Below, piece by piece: positions 1 through 11,586 of a DNA stretch of 64,000 nt; position 1 is the first letter of the stretch; each line of letters opens with the position of its first letter. The stretch lies in NCBI GenBank assembly GCA_020736575.1, contig JAGPYM010000027.1, positions 1 to 64,000 on the forward strand, written 5' to 3'. Below the pieces are notes generated by a model. The model was not told where the DNA came from, did no database searches, and saw only the letters and a list, made by a program, of their open reading frames with translations. The stretch is from Thelonectria olida (taxonomy: Eukaryota > Ascomycota > Sordariomycetes > Hypocreales > Nectriaceae). The translations under genes were made by a program, and so were the position numbers.

Positions 1-2700
1 TTTTTTAAAATAAAATAAGAATATATAAAATATATGTATAAAATACTATAAGCTTTTAAAAATATAAAACTATTAATTAAACTAAAAAAAAGTTATTTCC
101 ATACTTTAAAAGTAAATTTCTTAAAACATATTATTCCTTATAATAAGATATAAATAGACTTAAAAAAGATTTTAATAGTTAAAAACTAGCTAATACTAAT
201 AATAGTTAAAAAAGTATAAACCTTTTTAAAATTTATAAACTACTATTATAAGTTTTTTAAAGATTTTAAAAAACTAGCTGCATCTCTTACTAAGTTAATA
301 AAAAAGAATCAGCTATTTATTTAAAAACCTAATATTTAAAATACTTTTAATAAAATTAAAAATCTTATTTTTAATAAACTAGTACTTAAGATATTTAACT
401 TTATATAATTTATTAAATTAGAAATAGACTTTTTAAACTTTATTTTAAAAGCTTAAATTAAAGAAATAATATAAATAAAAAGTTATACCTAATTATATTC
501 TACTTTTATAAGCTATATAAAGTAAAGCTTAACTATTCTATTTATAATAAAGAATTCCTTATAATTATTAATACTTTTAAAATTTTTTAATAATACTTAT
601 TAGAAAGCTACTATTAAATTATAATTTATATAAATTATAAGAATATTTTATCCTCTCTTACTATTTAATAATTTAATAGATAATAATTTAAATATATTAA
701 ATACCTATTAGAATTTAATTATATTATTAAATATAAAAGAAGATTAAAAAATAGTAAAACTAAGACTATTAGCTAATAACCTAACTTTAATATAAAAAAG
801 GTTAAAATTAAAAAATAGCTATTATAATTTACCCTTAAAAGACATTTAAAATAGAAATTTATTATTATATTATATAAAAAATAACTTTAATATAAATACC
901 TTAAGCTAATCTATTTAATAGGACCAGGTTAAAACTTTACTAATATACTTATAAAATAAAATAGTAAAATATACTAATATTATAAACATACTAGTATACT
1001 TTCTAACTTATAATATAAAGTTTTTAGTAATTACTATAAGTAAGGACCTTATAATAGTAAAATTGAAATATTAAAAAAATATATTAAAAAAGTCTATTAT
1101 ATTTAATATATTAAAAAGCACATTTTAATTGGTATATTATAACTTTATAATAAATATATATATAATAACCTTAATATAAATATAAAAAGACTTAAAAAGA
1201 TTATATAAAAAATATACCTATTAATAAAATATAATAATACCTAGTAAAAAGTATTATACAAACTATAATAATAATTCTTATAAAAGTATAATAAAAACTT
1301 CTTATTATAAAAACAATTATAAAATGTTATATTTAATTGTAAAATATATAATAAATAATATAATATTAAACTATATAATAAATAATATAATATTAAACTA
1401 TATAATAAATAGAAAAAGAACTATTATAAAACTCTTATAATAATATATAATAAAATAGGGAAACTTACTATTATAATAAATCCTAAAATATAATAAACTT
1501 CTATTAAATAATAAAAAGACTAATAAATAGTAAGTATTAAAAGAATTATAAGACTACCTTATATAAAATATTTATAAATACCCACTTTATAAATACTAAA
1601 AAATTAATAAAACCCTTAAATAAGTTAAAATAATATTTTTATTTCCTAGAGTTAAAAAAATAGTTAAAAAAATTATTAAATAATACCTTATTTATAATAA
1701 AATAAAAGTATAATAATATAAACCTTATAAAAAACTATAACCTATACCAGTCCCTAAATAACTATAAAATTTAATTATTATAAACTTTATTATAAAATTC
1801 CTCCTATTATTAAACCCTATTATAAGTACAGCTTATAATAGTATTCTAATTATTATTAATAGACTTATTAAACTTTTCTATTTTGTTTTATATTAAAAAT
1901 TAACTAATATAAAAAAACTTTCTTATATCTTTTATAAAATATTATTAGTATATATAAATTACTATTTAAAATTATTTTAAATAGAAGACTACCCTTTTTT
2001 TTAAACTTTTAATAATACCTTATAATAAAAATTAAATTAAACTATAAGTTAACTATAGTTTAAAAATTATAAGTTAATAAATAGATTAAATAAATAAATT
2101 AAATTTTAAAAACTTACTTTTATTACTATATTAACGATATTTAGAATAATGAAATTAAAAAGCTACTAATAGTATAATTAGCTTATAATACTATAACTAA
2201 TAAAAGTATTAAAATTATACTAAATTATATCAACTTTAAATTTACGCTTAATACTTATAGAAAATTATAAAACAGACCACTTATATTAATAGCTATTTTT
2301 ATATTAAACTAATTTAAAAACTTATATAAAATAATATATATAAAACTTTCCTTTATTTAGAAAATATATAAAAAATACTATAATTAGAAAAAGTTTAAAT
2401 AGACTAACCTTTTTAAAAAGAGATATAATACTCCTTATTATAAAAATATTAATATAAAATAACTAAATAAAAAACTTAATTATAAATATATTAAACCTTA
2501 TAAAATTTTAAAAAAAATCTTAAAAAATAATTATAAACTAGACTTACTATTAAAAGTTAAACTCTATTTAATTTTTTATATTTTCTTATTTAAACTAATA
2601 GAAAGTATAATTATAATTAATATAAATAAAAATACTAAAACTAAAGTTAAAAACTATAATAAATATAAAATAAAATAAATTCTTAATATTATATAAAGAA
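1..2700 (+). mobile_element. RIP-degraded Ty3/Gypsy retrotransposon, pol region
   Basis: No open frame survives, but the + strand still translates into recognisable Gypsy polymerase fragments between stops. Positions 284-412 read like the end of the reverse transcriptase (LTKLIKKNQLF, then a leucine-rich stretch matching the usual AFxxLK...APVLxxFDP). Positions about 1690-1900 read like the integrase core (KPYKKL, PIPVP, then YNSILIIINRL for the usual YDSILVIVDRLTK). Positions about 2465-2600 match the integrase C-terminal region (KLNYKYIKPYKILKK, then YKLDL). Almost every change from expectation is C to T or G to A, as RIP produces. The element enters from the left edge, so gag, protease and the catalytic YxDD box are outside the window. 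Confidence 0.75.
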
Positions 2701-3664
2701 ATAAATAAATTAAATACTTTATAAAATAAAAAGGCTATAATTAAAAAGAAAATATATAAAAACTACTAAAATATTTAACTATATATAGTACCTATTAAAA
2801 AACTTTTACTAATAATATTAAAAGGAAGTAAAAAACTAACTCTATTAAACTTATTTTTAAAACTTAAAAAAAACCAGTCTACCTTATTAAAAACACCTAA
2901 TAACTAAAAGTTACTTACTATCTAATTCTTATAAAACTTTAATATAAAAAGAATACTATTCTCTTTATTTAACTCTTATATATTATAATTAAATAATTTA
3001 AAACTCTTTTTTTAACCCTCTTATAATTTTATAAATATAAGCCAGCTTTACAATTAGTAATTTTTATTATTATATAAACTTTTAATATATTTTACTACCT
3101 AATTGCCTTACTCTATTTCTATTAGTTTAAATGCCCTTAAACCCACTTTAACCTTTTTTATTTTAAACTTTCCTTTTTTATCTAACCTTTTTAGCCCCCC
3201 CCCCCACTTTTTTAACCCTTACATCCATTTAACCTACTTTTTATCTTTAAATTTTCCTTTATAGCCTTTTAAATAACTATTTAAATTATTACTATTACAT
3301 ATAGTAGCTCCTAAAGCCATAGCTTATAAGTATCTAATTGGATTATTTTAATAAATTGCTTATTATTATTATTAAAATAGTTTTTTCTTTCCCTTTTAAG
3401 AAGTTATATAAGGTTTTTAACTTCTTATTTAAAGAAGTTATAATAGTATTAATATATATTAGGTCTTTTAATTAAAATCTTATAGCTTAAAATAACTAGA
3501 TTAATCTTTTAATTAATATTTAATAGTATATTTATATTAAATAGTATAGGTATGCCTAGGAGTTATAACTCTTTTAAGTATTTATTAAAGTCTTTTATTA
3601 GCTTAATATACTTAAGAAAATCTATATATTCTAATATATAGTAAGTAATTATATAGTTTTTATT

Positions 3665-3945
3665 ATTTAATTGAATTATATTATATTTAATTAATAAGAA
3701 GTTAGGCATTTTAACTATTATATATTATATTATTAATTAAGTTATACAGACTAGGGTTAGATAGAGAGAATAGGTGCTTTTATATTAAAGGCTTAAAATA
3801 AGGTTCCTTAAATAAGGTTTATTTAATAGGGACTTTTTATTTTAAAACTAATTGTAAGCCCTCTTAAAAAGCTTATTATAATAGATATAAGGCTAGGGTT
3901 TAGCTTGTATTAACTTTTATTATATGCTTAAACTATTAGCTTTTT
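3665..3945 (+). repeat. Dispersed repeat, copy A (copy B about 32205-32440)
   Basis: The stretch beginning with the run ATATTAAAGGCTTAAAATAA and ending near TTATTATATGC is repeated in the same orientation at about 32205-32440 with mostly C/T and G/A differences. It is probably the end or LTR of a retroelement family that was hit independently by RIP at each site. Confidence 0.55.
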
Positions 3946-4827
3946 TAATAATAATAATAATAAATATAAGCTAAATAACTTATAGCCTAGGTAAATAACA
4001 ATTAAAATTTAATAAACTAAGTATAAAAAATAAGAATTTTATTTTTAGCCTTTTCCTTCTTAGCTTTAAGCTTTTTCTATTACTTAATAAGCCTATTTAT
4101 TATAAAAGGTTAGTACTATTTAAATAATAATATAAATAAGAAAAACACTTATAAAAAGATACTACCTAAACCCTATTATAAATATAACTATAATAAGTAT
4201 ACTATTTATAATAATTAAACTAACTTAAATTATCCATTTTATATACTAATAGCAAATTGTATTTAAAATAATAAATATAAGATATATTAGCTAGTTATAA
4301 ATTATACTTTAAAAAATAAACTAAAGAATTATATTTAAAAGTCTTTTTTACTTTTAATTTTATTATATAACCTAATATTATATTAGTATAATAATAACTA
4401 TAAAAAAAGAAAAATAGAAAGTTAAATTAACTAACTACTAGCAATTATATAAAATTATAAATATAGCTTTAAAAATAAAACTAATAAAAGGGAGATATTA
4501 TATTATAACTTATAATAGTTTTTATATTATATATTAAAAAGTTAACCTAGTTATTTTATTTTTCCTTTTTAATTATATAAAAGATTACTCTCTTATTTAT
4601 AATCTAATAGAAAGGATTACTCTTTTTATTATAATCCTAAAAAAGAATTATAATCCTTAATTATAATCTAAAAAAATGCTCTTTTAATATTTAAATATAT
4701 TTATTTATATATTAAATAAAACCTAAGTTTTTTTAAATTTTAATATAATTTAATTATACTTATTTATTTAAATATATTACTAGATATAATAACTTATTTA
4801 TTTACTTTTATATACTACTTAGACTTT

Positions 4828-4912
4828 AACACCCTATCCTTTCTACTAATATAAACTTAAAACAGTTTAGTCTACCTATTAGAAATCGACCTAACTGTTA
4901 TAATAAGTGCGG
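4828..4912 (+). repeat. Dispersed repeat, copy A (copy B 27023-27110), LTR-like edge
   Basis: The sequence with CTACTAATATAAACTTA and CTATTAGAAATCGAC followed by TGTTATA is matched at 27023-27110 in the same orientation with RIP-type differences. Both copies lie where an AT-rich block meets ordinary DNA. They probably mark the edges of the same LTR-retrotransposon family. Confidence 0.5.
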
Positions 4913-4990
4913 CGCTTGCTTGTTTATAGCGCTCGCTTATTAAACACATTATATTTTTTTTAAAAAATATAAATTTAAAAGGGTTAATTT

Positions 4991-5776
4991 TTTATAAATT
5001 AACTTATTAGATAAACTTACTATTTCTTTTTAAAGTAAGTTATATAAAAAACACTTATATCTCTGCGTTTTTAAAAGATCCTAGCAGCCTGACAGGCTCT
5101 ATTATCAAGTGGGAGAGGGGTGGGTTTACGCGGATAACCGCTCACACTCCGCGATTCAGGGGACCCTGGCAACCTGACAACCCATTGCGGAGCAAAACGC
5201 ACAGAGAACACCTATGGCTCTGCGTTTTCAAGTTTAGAATGATTGCGCGGAGAGCCCCTGTGGCTCCGCGTTCTCAGGTAGTCCTCCCATTAAAGAGTGA
5301 TCGCTCGGATAAAGCTTGTGACCCCGCGCTTTCCGGGGATGCTAGCGAGCCGACACCCCCATTGTGAACATTAAGGTAGCATTTAGAGATGCTAGAATGG
5401 CGCTGAGTGCGGTCTACGAAGGCACTAAGCTGACCCTGGCCTAGTAAGAAGAACAAATAAGTAGACGACGCGGGGAACGCCCTTGGCTCCGCGGTTCTAT
5501 GAATCCTGCCAGCCAACAACTACTGTTGCGGAGAGATGACCATTTTTTGCTCCGAGGTAGCATTTGGAGATGTCAGCATGAGATGTTCATATTTCCTAGG
5601 ACAGTGTTGAGTCCAGTCTTAAAGACGCGGGGCAAACTTTGATATAAAAGACAGAAACATAGCATAGCCGTTTTCTTTTCTCAGAGCATCCGACTCTGTC
5701 TCATTCATTTCCGGTATCTCATTGCATTCACCAACGTCTCAGTCGCTCTTAGGCTGTTCACCCCTTAGCCGTTGCA
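4991..5776. other. Intergenic/promoter region of the GH32 gene
   Basis: GC content returns to normal from about 5060. The region holds several imperfect copies of a short GC-rich motif (variants of GGCTCTGCGTTTTC and GGCTCCGCGTTCTC near 5060, 5215, 5260 and 5490), so part of it may be decayed tandem repeat. No coding sequence is supported. Confidence 0.5.
5322..5650 (+). promoter_or_regulatory. Candidate CreA sites and TATA box upstream of the GH32 gene
   Basis: Three matches to the fungal CreA/Mig1 core SYGGRG in its GCGGGG form lie upstream: 5322-5327 (reverse strand), 5470-5475 and 5627-5632. A TATA-like GATATAAAAG is at 5641-5650, about 130 bp before the start codon. Glucose repression through CreA is well known for fungal inulinase and invertase genes, so the arrangement is plausible. 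A 6-bp motif also occurs often by chance. Confidence 0.35.
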
Positions 5777-8700
5777 ATGGCAGATCTTATTCGCCTTGCC
5801 TTTGCTTTTGGGCTCATTGTCCTGCAGTTAGCATCTGCTCAGACTTACGATGAGACCTACCGTCCTCAATATCACTTCACACCGCCGAAAAACTGGATGA
5901 ACGATCCAAATGGACTCTTTTTCTATAAGGGAGTCTATCACATGTACTACCAGTACAATCCTGGCGGCAACACCTGGGGCAGCATGTCTTGGGGCCATGC
6001 AACCAGTACCGATTTGACGCACTGGAAGCAACAGCCAATCGCGCTTCTAGCCCGTGGCTATCCGGGAACTGTTACTGAGATGTTCTTCTCAGGGTCTGTT
6101 GTTGCAGATGTTCAGAACACCAGCGGCTTTGGTGCCAACGGAGTTGTACCACTTGTTGCCATGTATACGTCATATGTAAGCCTACAACCGAAGTTGGCTG
6201 GTTGGGTGAGACTAATATGTTCGTTCACTTAGTATCCAAATTCACAAGACCTGCCCAGTGGAAAGCATGTAAACGGTGGTCAGCAAGCACAATCGATCGC
6301 ATACAGCTTGGATGATGGTATGACATGGACTACATATGATGCTGGTAACCCTATCATCGCCACCCCTCCCCAAGCATATGCAAACCAACAAAACGACTTT
6401 CGGGACCCCTTCGTTTTCTGGCATGCTCCTACCCAAAAGTGGGTAGCAGTGGTATCTTTGGCCCAGCTTCACAAACTAGTCATATACACCTCTACAAACC
6501 TCAAGTCCTGGACCCAGGTCAGTGAATTTGGTCCAGTCAACGCCGTTGGAGGTGTTTGGGAGTGTCCCGCCATCTTCCCGCTTCCACTTGATGAGGATGA
6601 GACGAACGTCAAATGGGTCGCACAAATCGGTCTCAACCCTGGTGGACCACCCGGCGTTGTTGGCTCCGGAACGCAATACATAGTTGGCACCTTTGATGGA
6701 ACAAGCTTCGTTGCGGACTCCGCTCCAAGTGCTGGCCTTGTCTTTCAAGGGTTTGAGGGCAGCAGCTCGTTCGCTGGCCTTGGCTGGAACGCGACAGGAG
6801 GCTTGGTTGGTGCAAGTCCGGCTCAGGGCACTCTTCCTGGACAACAGACCGTCACTGGTTACCAAGGCAATCGTCTTGTGAATACTTTCTTGGATGGCGA
6901 TGCAACCACTGGGACCCTCGTCTCACCATCCTTCAAGATTACGCATGGAAATATTAACTTCTTGATTGGCGGGGGAGACTTTCCAGGTCAAGAATGCATC
7001 AACTTGGTCATTGAGGGCCAAGTTGTACGTACCGCAACAGGTGCAAACAGCGAAGCGCTAGCTCCAAAGACTTGGGATGTTACTGAATACGTTGGTCAAG
7101 TTGCTGTCATCCAGATTGTTGATTCTTTGACCGGCGGCTGGGGCCACATCAACATTGATCAAATCACTTTCTCGGACCCAACCGAAATCACTTTTTCAGA
7201 TTTTGAAGGTTCTGGGAACTTCAACAGTCTTGGATGGAATGCTACAGGAAACCTGGTGGGAGCGAGCCCTTCTCAAGGGACGCTAGCCGGGCAGAATCCT
7301 GTAACTGGATATTCCGGGAGCCGCCTTGTGAACACGTTTCTGAACGGAGATGCTACTACCGGGACTCTTTCCAAGGCCTTCAAGATCACAAAGAAGAATA
7401 TTAGTTTCCTTATCGGTGGAGGCAACTTCCCGAACCAGGAATGCATTAATCTGGTAGTGCAAGGCCAGGTTGTTCGCACTGCGACAGGCTCTAACAGCGA
7501 GCAATTATCATTACAAAGCTGGGATGTCACAGGTTTTGTGGGGCAAGATGCAACTCTTCAGATCGTCGACACGTTGACGGGTGGCTGGGGACATATTCTG
7601 ATTGATCAGATTACCTTCTTTAACTCGAAGTCCGACGCGGATGGGACGAGTTGGATGGATTGGGGCCCGGATTTCTACGCAGCAGCAACCTTCAACGGAC
7701 TTTCGTCAACAGATCGGGTAAGCATTGCGTGGATGAATAACTGGCAATATGGCGGGGCGATCCCTACAAGCCCTTGGAGGAGTGCCATGTCCGTTCCACG
7801 GTCACTGTCGCTCCAGACGATCAATCAAAAGGCAACTTTGGTCCAACAGCCCAAAGAGGACTGGGCATCACTCGAGACAACGGGCAGCTACTCGAACTCG
7901 TGGGGTGTCGTGCCCGAAGGCAGTCAGACATTGCAACTCTCTGGAAAAGCGCTCGACATCACAGTGACCTTTTCTGACCGCTCACCTGTGTCGACGTCAG
8001 CCCAATTTGGCCTCATTCTCAGAGCGAGTCCCGACCTTTCCCAGCAAACACGCGTTGGCTATGACTTTGGCACCAAGCAACTCTTTGTCGACAGGACAAA
8101 GTCTGGAAATACAGGATTCGATAGCACATTTGCCAGTGTTTATCGTGCACCATTGGTGGCTGCTGATAACGGCGTTTTGACTATGCGAATTCTCCTTGAC
8201 TGGTCGTCTGTTGAGGTGTTCGGGGGAAGAGGGGAAGTCACATTGACCTCCCAAATCTTCCCGAATGACATTGGAACTAATGTCTTGCTCTTTTCGACTG
8301 GAGGAGGTACGAGCGAGGTCATTGTGAAGGCGAAGGTAGTTAGGTCGGCCTGGCAAAACTCTACGAATCCCGGAAGCTCCACATCGTCCAGCGCTGCTGC
8401 AACAATCTCATCGTCGACCTCAAGTACTCGCTCGATATCCAGTTCATTGTCCAGCTCTTCTGTGACATCCTTGACATCATCTGCAACGACCTTATCGACG
8501 GCTTCAGTTAATCTCACATCCACTCGGTCATCCAGCTCTACTACGACCTCGAAAACATCGTCCAGCTCCCCAACCTCGACAGCCGCATATGACTTCCGCC
8601 CCACGTATCACTTTTGCCCCCAGCAGTATTGGATGAACGAGCCTAACGGGCTGATCAAGATTGGCTCTAAGTGGCACCTCTTCTATCAGCACAATCCAAA

Positions 8701-9952
8701 TGGAAATTTCTGGGGCGATATGAGTTGGGGACATGCTACTAGCACTGACCTTCTCCACTGGGAGCAATTACCCGTCGCACTTTTGGCCCAAACCAACCTG
8801 CAGGCTTTTACAGGAACATCGTGGTATGATATTACGAATGCTTCAGGGTTGGGTACTTCGACAAATCCGCCTTACCTTGCCTTCTATACCGGCTATAATC
8901 CCTCAACAGGAGTGCAAGACCAGAGACTTGCATATAGCATAGACCAAGGGGCACAATGGACCAAGTTTGCAGGCAACCCTATTATATCACGGACGCAAGA
9001 GATGCCACATGACATATCAGGAGGGCTAGAGACGCGGGATCCGAAAGTATTCTTCCATACTCCAACCGGTACTTGGGTTATGATTCTCGCTCATGGAGGA
9101 CAAAATAAGGTATCCTTCTGGACCTCCACTGATACAAAAAGTTGGGTATGGAAGAGTGACCTAAAGGCTAGCGATATTCCTGGGCTCCCTCAGGGAGCTA
9201 AAGGATGGGAGGTGCCTGACTTTTTCGAACTCCCCATCAAAGGAACGACACAAAAGACCTGGGTTTTGTTAATAACACCCGCCGAAGGGTCCCCAGCTGG
9301 GGGCAATGGAGTTCTAGCACTCACTGGGTCATTTGATGGTGCTGTGTTTACAGCCAACCCAGTGGTTGCCTCCACGCTCTGGCTTGATCATGGACGAGAC
9401 TGGGATGGCGTCCTAAGTTGGGAGAACCTCCCTACCTCTGATGGACGAAGGGTGCTTGCCGCAGTCATGAACAGCTACGGAGGCAATCCTCCAACGAATA
9501 CATGGAAGGGCATGCTCTCGTTTCCTCGGACACTGGAGCTTACGCAGAGCAACGGCCAGTTGACTTTCCTACAGCAGCCTGTGGCTGAGCTGAATGCTGC
9601 TGGTTCAGCGCTGACCAACTTGACGGAACAAACTGTAGCACCAGGTCAGAAGTTGCTTTCTGATGTCCATGGCAAGGCGTTAGACATCCATGTCTCATTC
9701 ATTCCAGCCGCGGGGTCGACTCTATCTCTGGCAGTCCGCGTGGGAGGATCAGACCAGACTATTATCAGATACGTCCAGTCCAGCAAGCAGCTTCAAGTTG
9801 ATCGCAGTTCGAGTGGCAATATTGGGTATGACCCTGCGGCAGGTGGGGTTCACGGTGCAACTCTCCAGCCTGATGCAAACGGAGTGGTGAGTCTACGAAT
9901 CTTAGTCGACGAATGTTCGGTAGAAGTTTTTGGGGGGCAGGACAGGTGGTGA
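5777..9952 (+). CDS. Secreted tandem GH32 enzyme: exo-type module fused to endo-inulinase-like module
   Basis: Exons 5777-6175 and 6233-9952 (57-nt intron) encode 1372 aa. Residues 1-21 are a signal peptide ending LASAQ. The first GH32 catalytic unit has WMNDPNG (nucleophile Asp43), FRDP (Asp191) and WECPA (acid/base Glu243). A duplicated ~147-aa module interrupts it at about 303-450 and 450-597, before the GH32 core resumes with [13 protein letters not shown] Ser/Thr-rich linker, probably O-glycosylated, spans about 849-917. The second GH32 unit has WMNEPNG (Glu936), TRDPK and GWEVPD (Glu1126). Glu in place of the nucleophilic Asp is the signature of Aspergillus endo-inulinases, and the surrounding residues resemble that group. 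The protein would hydrolyse fructans outside the cell from chain ends and internally. The frame ends early at 9952: homologous sequence continues in the next frame to 10059, consistent with loss of one G near 9941. Confidence 0.88.
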
Positions 9953-10059
9953 TCTCTGATTTGATCTTTCCTTCTGAGTCTTCTGATGGCCTTTATTTGT
10001 CTGCCACTGGAGGAAATGTGGCGTTGCAGCAAGTGGAAGTATTTTCTGTTAGCTTGTGA
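9953..10059 (+). pseudogene. Out-of-frame C-terminal tail of the GH32 fusion
   Basis: From 9946 the +1 frame reads [11 protein letters not shown] and continues to a TGA at 10057-10059. This is the normal last beta-strands of the GH32 C-terminal sandwich domain. The annotated frame stops just before it because GGGCAGGACAG appears to lack one G. This is either a natural truncation or a base-calling error. Confidence 0.7.
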
Positions 10060-11151
10060 ATGAGAAGGTTTATGGGGCCGATGGTACCGACCTGTCACGA
10101 CCCGTGTTGTACAAGGCGGTCTCGGGGCTCACTCGGGAGGCAGGCACAGCGGAAGTGCCAGCAATACCATTCTAGTGTATATATAATCACACATTCCTTA
10201 TCTAGGTAGGATAGCTTACCCGTTGTTAATAACACCTAGTTATTATAACCTATTACTAAATGTTATAAGACTTTTTATATATTGCTTACTGTTATAATAA
10301 TAAACAAGTAGGCCTATCTTATCTAAGGAACGTTGCTACTCATGCTTAGAAAGACCGCACTAGGACTTAGAGGTATCCCGTACGATAACTTCAATCCTAG
10401 ATTTGTATATTCGAGCCGAGGGTCATGCGCCATAGGCCATGGCCTGCTTGTGTTCTCAAGACGAATAAGCCCCGTAGATGTATCCTTTGAACGCACATGT
10501 GCAATCGCGTGCGCCTTTACTGGGCCTTCAAATCCATGGAGGACATGTGAGTTTAAAAAGCCCGCAGCACCGGCAAGAAGCATGACAGGAGGGGCGGCTG
10601 CGAGGTTTGACTCGGTTCTTGCGCTTGAATGGCTTTGGGTAATTGGCGGACGAGATCTCTCGCATCTGCCGCATTCGCCTCGCCTGCAGTATTCCTGTCG
10701 CTAGGGAGCGGTATCGTGTCGGGATGAAGCCCAACAGTGTCCTGGGTGTGATCAATCTCTGCGGAAAGCGCTTCCAAGATCTGGGACTAGAAGATGACGC
10801 TGACTGAGAAGTCAATGCCCTTCCATTCTTGTTTACGACGGAAAAACGCTTACTGTGCGAGAACCGGATGCCCGCCTTTATTGAAGAAGTTGGAGCTCAG
10901 CACGAACACGGGAGCAGACCGTTGGGGAGGATTCCTTCCCAGATCGTAGCTAGTCGCAATTAAGTATCAGTCATATTTGTCGCTGCTATGGAGGAAGCTT
11001 TTCTTTAATCAGAAGAGCAAGATCTGCCATGTAGGGAAGCAGTGGCGAAGGCTTGTCAACTACCCCTTTTGGGTCTTAAGATTGCTCTTCCCAGTTTGAA
11101 AGGTCCATGAATGGGATGAGCTTACTGAGGGGTATTCGCACCAGTTCTTAC
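10060..11151. other. Intergenic; possible LTR start and minus-strand coding debris
   Basis: At 10095 the sequence begins TGTCACGACCCG, a common start of fungal Gypsy LTRs, followed by an AT-rich stretch to about 10320; no second LTR or target duplication was found. On the minus strand, 10553-10800 and 10323-10583 hold short open stretches with protein-like composition but no recognisable family and no clean start. I treat them as debris, not genes. Confidence 0.3.
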
Positions 11152-11423
11152 TCATGCAATTTCCAACGCTTCGAGACCGACCGCCGTCAAGGTGTTGGTG
11201 ACGAAGAGGGGGTTTTGTATTGACGAGGCATTCTTCTGGAGAGAGGGCACAAAATCTCCGACAGTCTCACCAAATACAACCCCATTGACATCGAGTGGTA
11301 TCATCCAGCTCACGAAGTTCGTCGCTCTGGAATGGTGCCAAAAGTTCGGATCAGGTGTCCCATAATTGACTCGTTCAAGCGTCATATATAAACTGTCAAT
11401 AAGCTGGCTGTTGAAGCCCTATG
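11152..11423 (-). CDS. Possible terminal exon of an unidentified gene
   Basis: An acceptor-like CGCATAG on the minus strand precedes an open frame of about 90 codons. It starts GFNSQLIDSLYM, contains WHHSRATNFVSWM and ends in a TGA at 11152. The composition looks protein-coding and the frame uses a plausible splice acceptor, but I do not recognise the family. Upstream sequence to 11580 does not give a clear partner exon. It may be the remains of a gene in this decayed interval. Confidence 0.25.
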
Positions 11424-11586
11424 CGTGAATACGACGGATAGTCATATATGCATAGAAAATGTCCGCTTGCGTGTGGCTCGGCCTGCAAAGTGGACAGTGT
11501 CGAAGGACAACCTTGACAAGCTTTCCCCAACAGGCCGCACGTAAGCGACACGATGTCTTACAGAGTGAGGTAGATTTGTCAACTAT

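Larger units (their letters stand above)
2701..4990. mobile_element. AT-rich RIP block, 3' part of the retroelement region
   Basis: No gene can be read here. The composition is very AT-rich with almost no CpG. The block includes a C12 run near 3197 and short AAT runs near 3946. Two stretches recur in the second AT block of the window (3665-3945 with about 32205-32440, and 4828-4912 with about 27023-27110). This suggests LTR or element-end sequences of the same families. Confidence 0.6.

Noticed and set aside
1321..1410. Short tandem repeat in the AT block that might be regulatory or CRISPR-like
   Set aside because: Two adjacent ~27-bp copies without spacers in a RIP block; simple local duplication.
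10333..10704. Open frame of 123 codons on the + strand
   Set aside because: No recognisable motif, unusual composition, overlapping minus-strand frames of similar length; likely chance or decayed sequence.
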